From contig CM027378.1 in the NCBI GenBank assembly GCA_015680905.1, positions 54,957,501 to 55,021,500 on the forward strand: a DNA stretch of 64,000 nucleotides, in the 5' to 3' direction. Made by a program: the position numbers and the translations under genes. Below the pieces are notes generated by a model that worked only from the letters and a program-made list of their open reading frames with translations, made no database searches and was not told where the DNA came from. Below, in pieces: positions 58,101-64,000 of the stretch. This DNA is from Coptis chinensis (lineage: Eukaryota; Streptophyta; Magnoliopsida; Ranunculales; Ranunculaceae). The stretch's first letter is position 1. Each line of letters begins with the position of its first letter.

Positions 58101-59300
58101 CAATGAGGTACATGACATATGCAATTATGGCCCTTGTCTGATGTTCAAATCCAACATTGGAAAAGGTATCTGTTAACCATCGGATATCAACGTTTTTCCC
58201 TCTTACTTTGTCTTTAAAGGGTGAAACACCCAAATTTTTTAAGCAAGCCTTTTCTGAACTCCAGTCCAAGTTGTCAACAAGGGCATTCCCAAAGATGTTC
58301 AAGCCTAATATATGACCTACATCCTGAAGAGTAATTGTAAGTTCAAACGATGGGAAGTGGAAAGAATTGGTTTCAGGTCTCCATCGATCAATTAGAGCAG
58401 ATATCAATGCTCTGTCCCCTTGGAAATGTTGAATTTTTCTAAGGTATTGAAACCCCATTTTTGAAACCATGTTCTTTTGGTCTCCAGATAACATCCAATG
58501 ATGTAAATTTTTAGTGTGCTCATGGGTACGAACCACTGGACGATTCTGTTTATCATTTACACTAGTTATTGGTTGTGAATCGATATGTGCAATAAAATTA
58601 AAGCAGAGTAGAAATCGAAATAAATTACCACTCCCTCCACAAGTAATGACGATATATGGTCATCTTGCATATACAAGTGACTGCTAGTCCGTGGCGGTAT
58701 GACCGTTCCCATTTCGTGCAAACCACTTCTTTTGGTTCGAGTAGAAGCGCTGCAACGTAATCATTTAGATGTCAGCTGTAACCAAGTGAAGATCATCTCC
58801 CACCACTAGAACGTTTAAAATAATTTTGTGATGCATAATCATATATGTAGGTGTTTACTGTTTATATAAAAACATAGTTTAAACTGTGCAACCACCTCAA
58901 ATAAATAATAATTAAAAGATTGAGTATACTCCAATGAAACTATCTTAAAATGAACGATCAGTTTGGATGCTTATATGTAAGTATGTAACACAAAAAAAAC
59001 ATTAACAAGGGCAAACAAAAATAAGAGGAAAAATAATCAACCAAATAAGTTAATATCCTCATATGTTAATAAAAACAAGCAACAAAAGAAAAAAAGAAAA
59101 GAAAAAAGGAGTTCGGAATGGTCGTAGGTGATATCTTCAAATCCCTAATTCCAAGTATATATGTTTAGAAACAAGAAGAGTGAAAAATAATTAAGAGGCT
59201 AAAGAGAATACTTGTTACCTTTTGAAAGCCGTTAGAGTTTGGAGAAGAGTTTCTGGCGCATAAATGAGAGACTGAGTGAAATAATCACTCCCAAACCCAA
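55180..59300 (-). pseudogene. PMD gene 2
   Basis: A second PMD gene on the minus strand, with the same exon plan as gene 1. Non-coding first exon ending at 59219 (AAAAG/GTAACA). Exon 2 with ATG at 58712 to 58629 (HLYMQDDHISSLL), then 58545-57874 (LISALIDRWRPETNSFHFP, LTITLQDVGHILGLNIFG, YVMYLIGSTIFSEGGGNCVH), 57789-57631 (TWFYERF to NTLREDQ) and 57550-57173 (VVWQPWDKWLN, TWLIHFDYVEKYMHDHCMR). The core is undamaged except for TAA at 57762-57760. Further exons follow near 56848-56184 (SSDSGSDMDG; then acidic, YGGIWVGKKMRG, LFNWIREVIECPSDENVTIC, which recalls the N-terminus of MULE transposases) and near 55440-55180 (VARITRSMK, matching GRITRSKK of gene 1). A frame change at about 56505 damages that part. 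No protease is seen. Confidence 0.75.
55800..56181. repeat. Palindromic repeat array 1 (TGTTCATA / TATGAACA)
   Basis: About ten units in which TGTTCATA and its inverse TATGAACA flank a short core such as CTCCTAGTGGAC, joined by CTGAA or ATTCAG links. Unit orientation flips near 55940. It lies in an intron of gene 2. Confidence 0.8.
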
Positions 59301-59845
59301 GCTTATTTCATAATCACTCTCAAAGACAGGGACAGGGAAAGTTCAAGTTTGCCCTTGAATACTTGTACATAATAAAAAAAAAAAAAAAACCCTGCAAATC
59401 CCCATAAAAAAACTCTCCACAAACCCCTGCAAAAAACTCTCAACAAAAAACCCCCCGCAAAACACTCTCCACAAACTGAAAAACTAAGCAAAATCTCAAA
59501 TTTCCATCAAAACAAAACAAAATGTCAAAATCACCGTTGTGGACTGAAGAGAACACATGCAACACTGAAAATTGCACAAATCTAAGACATCAAAATCAAA
59601 TTTATTGTGAAAAACACCAAGATGAATTAGACCAACAAATTGTATTATTTTCACAACTTGAGGACAGGGGAAGAAGATGAACTACCATTACAGGTACATT
59701 TCAATGATGTTGAATTATATTTTTCATGTTATAATTATTGAAATTCGTAATTTTTTTGCTAGAAAAAGATATGAACATTATTTACATGGTAACTTGCACA
59801 GTTTACATGTTAGGATATGAATGTCAGGAAATATATGTATGAATA
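58713..59845 (-). other. 5' region of PMD gene 2
   Basis: Holds the non-coding exon and first intron of gene 2. On the minus strand an A run (59371-59389 on +) and GGAGAGTTTTTTGCAGGGGT-type short repeats (59390-59480) lie upstream of the exon. No ORF. Confidence 0.4.
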
Positions 59846-60100
59846 TTCATTATTCATACTCTTGTTGGACTATGAACATTCAGTGTTCATACTCTTAGTG
59901 GACTATGAACATTGAATGTTCATACTCCTGTTGGACTATGAACATTACACTAAATGTTCAAATTCCTAGTGGACTATGAGCATTCATTGTTCATACTCCT
60001 ATTGGACTAAGAACACTGAATGTTCACACTCTTATTGGACTATGAATATTCAGTGTTCATACCATTGAACTATGAACACTAAATGTTCATACCTGGCCAT
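59846..60100. repeat. Palindromic repeat array 2
   Basis: About six units of the same repeat as array 1 (TTCATACTC, TTGGAC or AGTGGAC, TATGAACA). With array 1 it brackets gene 2. Confidence 0.78.
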
Positions 60101-60199
60101 ACATCAATAGACTAATGTTTATACTTTGCTATTTTTTTAATTTCGATATCTGACGTTCATTTATTTGTTCATTTATTTGTAGGACTTACTCCTAGGGAT

Positions 60200-62178
60200 G
60201 AAAAGCAAATAAAAGAAGAAGAACAAATCAAAGAAAAATAAATCTCTAGGGAAAACATCATGTTCGAAATCTGCAACTAAGCAACAGAAGCCAGAATCGA
60301 GTAGCACTCCTACCAAGAAAAGGAAGAAAGAGTAAAGCAGCAAAGTAGTTCCTAAAAAGAAGAGTAGGAAAACAGTTTCTAAAAAGAAGGAAGAAGAGGA
60401 GAGTGAAAAGGAGAATGAAGATTAGGGAAAGGAACTAGTATCGACCAAGGCACCGGCACCTCAGCTGCGGAGCATCCTCTCCTGGATGATAAATCTAATA
60501 AAACTTCTAAAGGAAAAGAAAATTCCAGAAAAATATGTTGAGGCAATGAAGAAGACACCATTATGGTTGTTGTTTAAAGCATTGTGGGAAGGGGAGATTG
60601 TAGAAGATAAAGTAAACAAGCCCAACAAAGAAGTATTTGATCTCTTGGACAAATATGATAACAACTCTAATGAATTTCTGATAGATGGAAAAAGTTTAAA
60701 GCTGACTTATGAGGAGATAAGTCTAATGTTGGGTCGCCTGAATGTGAAATGTTTTTTAATCCAACGGAGAATATTGGTTCTAAAGATAAAAAAAACAAGA
60801 TTCATATCAAAGTACTTGGGTGGTGGGGAGAAATCAATAATCAACAAGACTGATTTTATTGGTGCAATATTGTAGACCTTGAATAAGAGAAAAGATGAAC
60901 ATGCAGTTGAAGATTTCTCAAGGCTGATGTCGCTTTACATGTTCACCACTTGTTTATTTGCTAAAGCAAATTACAGAGCAACTTGGCCCTTAATCAAGGT
61001 TGTAGAAGACTTGGAATCATTGAGAAAGTTATCTTGGCCTAATGCCATACACGACGAATTGATTGTTGCATCCAAAAAACATAAAAAAAGAAGAAGATAA
61101 AAATGATCAAGGGATGCACAATAATGTTTATGGTATAGTATTTCAACTGCATCTCCTTAATATATGTTTGTATGTTTGTATAACAATTGGTGGAGTATGA
61201 ACAATGATTGTTTATATATGAAATCTTTGTAAATGCCTATTTGTATAACATTTTTTGCACTAAATATGGGTTTCATCACACACATTGCAGTTTTGGATAT
61301 GTGAGCACGCCACACTCATTAAAAAGGTGGAAAATCATGAAAGAAAGTTCCCAAGGTGTGCGAGATGGAATCTGAAGAAATTGATTGAACAATTCCGAAG
61401 CACAACACTCAACATGTTAAAAGCTGATCAGGTAAATTTCAACCTATATGAAGTGTATAAATACACACTGTAGTATTAGTGTATAAATATACTATAGTAT
61501 CAGTATTATTAAAATCCAAAAGTAGTTATAAACAAATATTGTTCATACCACTAAACTGGCTATGTACAATCATTGTTCATACTCCATTTACTATGAACAA
61601 TCAATGTTCATACCCCAAAACAGGTATGAACACTGAATGTTCATAGTCCAATAAGAGTATGAACATTGATTGTTCATGGTCCAAATTTCAAACACTAATT
61701 ATTGATGCTGAACTTTATCAAGTAATTGTTGATGCTGAAGCTATAACAAATGAGGAAAGAACATTGCTGCAGAACATATCCAGTGACGTTGTACCCTCTG
61801 ATCAGGTAGATTCAGCCTATATGAAGTGTATAAATACATACTATAGTATTAGTGTATAATTACACTACAGAATTAGTATTATTAATATCCAAAAGTAGTT
61901 ATGAACAAATATTGTTCATACCACTAAACTAGCTATGAACAATCATTGTTCATACTCTATTGGCTATGAATAATCAGTGTTCATACGTCCAAATAGGCAT
62001 GAACACTGAATGTTCATAGTCCAATAAGAGTATGAACATTGATTGTTCATGGTCTAAATTTCAAACACTAATTGTTGATGCTGAACTTTATCAGGTAATT
62101 GTTGATGCCGAATCTATAACAGATGAGGAAATAACATTACTGCAGAACATATCCAGTGACGTTGGACCCTCTGATCAG
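60200..62178 (+). pseudogene. PMD-like gene 3, partial
   Basis: Lys/Glu-rich start (60300-60420, nuclear-signal-like KKKSRKTVSKKKEEEE) with stops, then an open frame 60486-61100 interrupted by one TAG at 60873: LIKLLKEKKIPEKYVEAMKK, WLLFKALWEG, LLDKYDNNSNEFLIDGKSLK, LTYEEISLMLGRLN, then WPLIKVVEDLESL. LIDGKSLKLTYEEISLMLG parallels the PMD block 'MTITLEDVAYILGL'. The 61285-61431 exon encodes FWICEHATLIKK and RKFPRCARWNLKKL, like the PMD 'W-YE ... P-RW' segment. Later exons are in the 373-bp tandem repeat. It is a relative of PMD or DUF1985-type transposon genes; assignment is tentative. The 3' end is cut by the insertion at 62.2 kb. Confidence 0.5.
61432..62178 (+). repeat. Tandem duplication of intron plus exon, 373-374 bp unit
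   Basis: Two units, 61432-61805 and 61806-62178, each starting at a GATCAG/GTA splice donor, followed by an intron with palindromic repeat pieces (TGTTCATAC), and ending with an exon encoding LQNISSDV and PSDQ. Part of a third unit starts at 62179, is interrupted, and resumes at 63727. Confidence 0.8.
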
Positions 62179-62196
62179 GTAGATTTCAACCTATAC

Positions 62197-63726
62197 TAGT
62201 ATACTGCATTGCAGTGGGGGCGTGAGCAAAGTAGTGCATTTCTTCAAGAAAAAGTCGAAAGTACCACTTCGGCATACTTAAGCCCCGCTATACATAATGA
62301 AAAGTTGACTCTATTTAGCACTCTATACATAGTTAGCACTCAAAAAGAAAAGGGATACCTGTCAGTTCACTCTATTTCTTCTTCAAACCTTATTAGCTTT
62401 TGGGTGAAACTCACAGAGTCACCGAAACCATTTCATAATAGGTGCCCTAGAGGAGTGTGTGGCCATGGGATGTTGGTAGTCTATTTAAAGAGTGGATGAA
62501 GCCTCGTTTCAATAGAAAACTCAAGTATTCTCCTCCTAGTTGACTACACATCCGAGCCCAACCTATCATACTTCACCCGTTGTCACCATTTCTCACAAAT
62601 AAACACTTGGCCAACCGAAACTCAGCCCATGATCCTTTGGATCTTTCTGGTTCTTCTTAAACCAGTACATTGTCATGTTTTTTAGTTATATATTAAAAAC
62701 AGACAATTTCAAACACTTTCTAAAGGCGTTGAGGCAGAGATCTGTCACATTCTCATTCTTATAGATTATGTTAGGCAGGTCATGGGTGGCAAGCAATTAA
62801 CCTCTACCTTCAGATGATTTTTCTACCAGTGCAAGTATCCCTCAGTCACTCGGAAAGAGAAAATAGACTGCTACTTACAGAGTTATAGTAGACAATATAG
62901 GAAGTATCTACTTAGGACCTACTAAATAAAGGTAAACTATATTACAGGCTTTACGGCCACTACCACTATAAGTTTAGTCGAGTGAGACAAAGGGATTGAA
63001 AAATGAGCAGTTAGGTAATTTCATTTTGTATCCTTAAGGCACACAAGACTATGGCCAAACAGTGGACAAAAAGACTCACCCTTTGAAGTTGTTGTTCTTA
63101 ATGACAGTGGTGGTGTCGTTAAAAATGTAAGAGAGGAGACCATGGGGTATGAATTCCAAAGCTTCACCTTTTTGCTTTTGGTCAATGACCTTTAACTTCC
63201 AATTTAATATTTCACTCCTTAGTTTTCCTTAGTTTTATTTCCTTGGCTTGGCTTCTTATTGAAATAAATCACCCCAAGAAGACACCAAAAAAATGATTAA
63301 TGATATCGATAAATTATCGAGTTAGTGTGTGGCAACCATTTTTTTAACTCAATGCAAAACCTTAAATTGCAAAGCAAGATGGGTTTGCAGTATTAGTCAT
63401 GTTACATGTGCACGACCTTTTGGTGACCATTGTGCAAGATCAATACTGAAGAATATGAAAAAAAAAAAAAAAAAAAATGGAGAAACCAAAGTTGTTACCT
63501 GAGAAATCCAAAAAGACCGCGAGTAATTGAGAAATGGTGTGTTTGGCCTTGTCTCGAGAGCAGAGATGAGAGTTTGGAGAGAATGATTAATCTGTAGTAG
63601 GGACTATTGAGAGAGAGATGAAAGGGGCGAGAGATCCATAGCAAGGAGAGTGGAGAGAAAAATAAGGACAGACAGACAGAAACCAACCAATTCACATTTT
63701 GGGCCACATACCCCCCCCCCCCCCCC
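62197..63726. mobile_element. 1.5-kb insertion in the tandem repeat, identity unknown
   Basis: The third tandem unit breaks after CAACCTAT (62196) and resumes at ATACACAC (63727). The insert shows no clear terminal repeats or target duplication. On the minus strand, 63680-63502 looks like a plant 5' UTR exon (CT-rich, ending TTTCTCAG/GTAACA), followed by a T run (A run at 63458-63477 on +); a C run borders it (63711-63725). It may be a captured gene fragment. A possible ORF at 62209-62499 has no recognisable domain. Confidence 0.35.
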
Positions 63727-64000
63727 ATACACACTATAGTATTAGTGTATAAATATACTATAATATTAGTATTATTAATATCCAAAATTAGCTATGAACA
63801 AATATTGTCCATACCACTAAACTGGCTATGAACAATCATTGTTCATACTCTATTGGCTATGAACAATCAGTGTTCATACCCCCAAATAGGCATGAACACT
63901 AAATGTTCATAGTCCAATAAGAGTATGAACATTGATTGTTCATGGTCCAAATTTCAAACACTAATTGTTGATGCTAAACTTTATCAGGTAATTGTTGATG
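63727..64000 (+). repeat. Third tandem unit of gene 3, runs off window
   Basis: Continues the intron and exon of the 373-bp unit (TGTTCATA pieces at 63800-63930, exon start near 63950), cut by the window end. Confidence 0.7.

Overview
This window looks like heterochromatic or accessory DNA from a flowering plant, probably a eudicot. It is AT-rich and packed with nested Ty3/gypsy LTR retrotransposons of the Athila type. The only non-LTR genes are three broken plant-mobile-domain (PMD) type genes. PMD occurs in plant host genes (MAIN/MAIL) and in plant transposons. I saw no intact host gene, tRNA, rRNA or CRISPR array.

Layout. Gene 1 is a PMD plus Ulp1-like (C48) protease gene on the + strand. 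It starts near 407 and ends at 54460 because three LTR insertions split it. Element E1 (1436-27954, minus strand, TSD CTTGC) sits in PMD exon 3. A solo LTR (30196-31705, TSD CATGG) sits in an intron. Element E3 (32733-51138, + strand, TSD AGTGT) sits in a protease exon. Two of these insertions carry a further element: E2 (8006-17000, minus strand, TSD GTAGG) inside E1, and E4 (35389-43921, + strand, TSD ATAAT) inside the gag of E3. From about 55.2 kb to the end there is a second PMD gene on the minus strand, a third PMD-like gene on the + strand with a 373-bp tandem exon/intron duplication, and arrays of a short palindromic repeat.

Retrotransposons. E1 has gag, protease, RT, RNase H and integrase, all damaged. 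Its 3' half is very large and carries three 3' ORFs of the Athila second-ORF type. It also has a candidate 39-residue membrane ORF behind a promoter-like run of six AACGG sites. E2, E3 and E4 have no RT or integrase. In their place after the protease, E2 has a coiled coil plus zinc-knuckle-like tail, and E3/E4 have a Lys/Arg-rich domain, so they look like non-autonomous gag-protease lineages that need a helper.

The most interesting structure is in non-coding DNA shared by all four elements: (i) a 33-nt motif at the end of the pol or gag-protease region; (ii) a hairpin-plus-polypurine module directly before the 3' LTR, repeated about 1.55-1.8 kb upstream, whose stem bases differ between elements while pairing is kept; (iii) the conserved 3' block between the two modules. 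All calls were made by eye; no alignment or database search was run.
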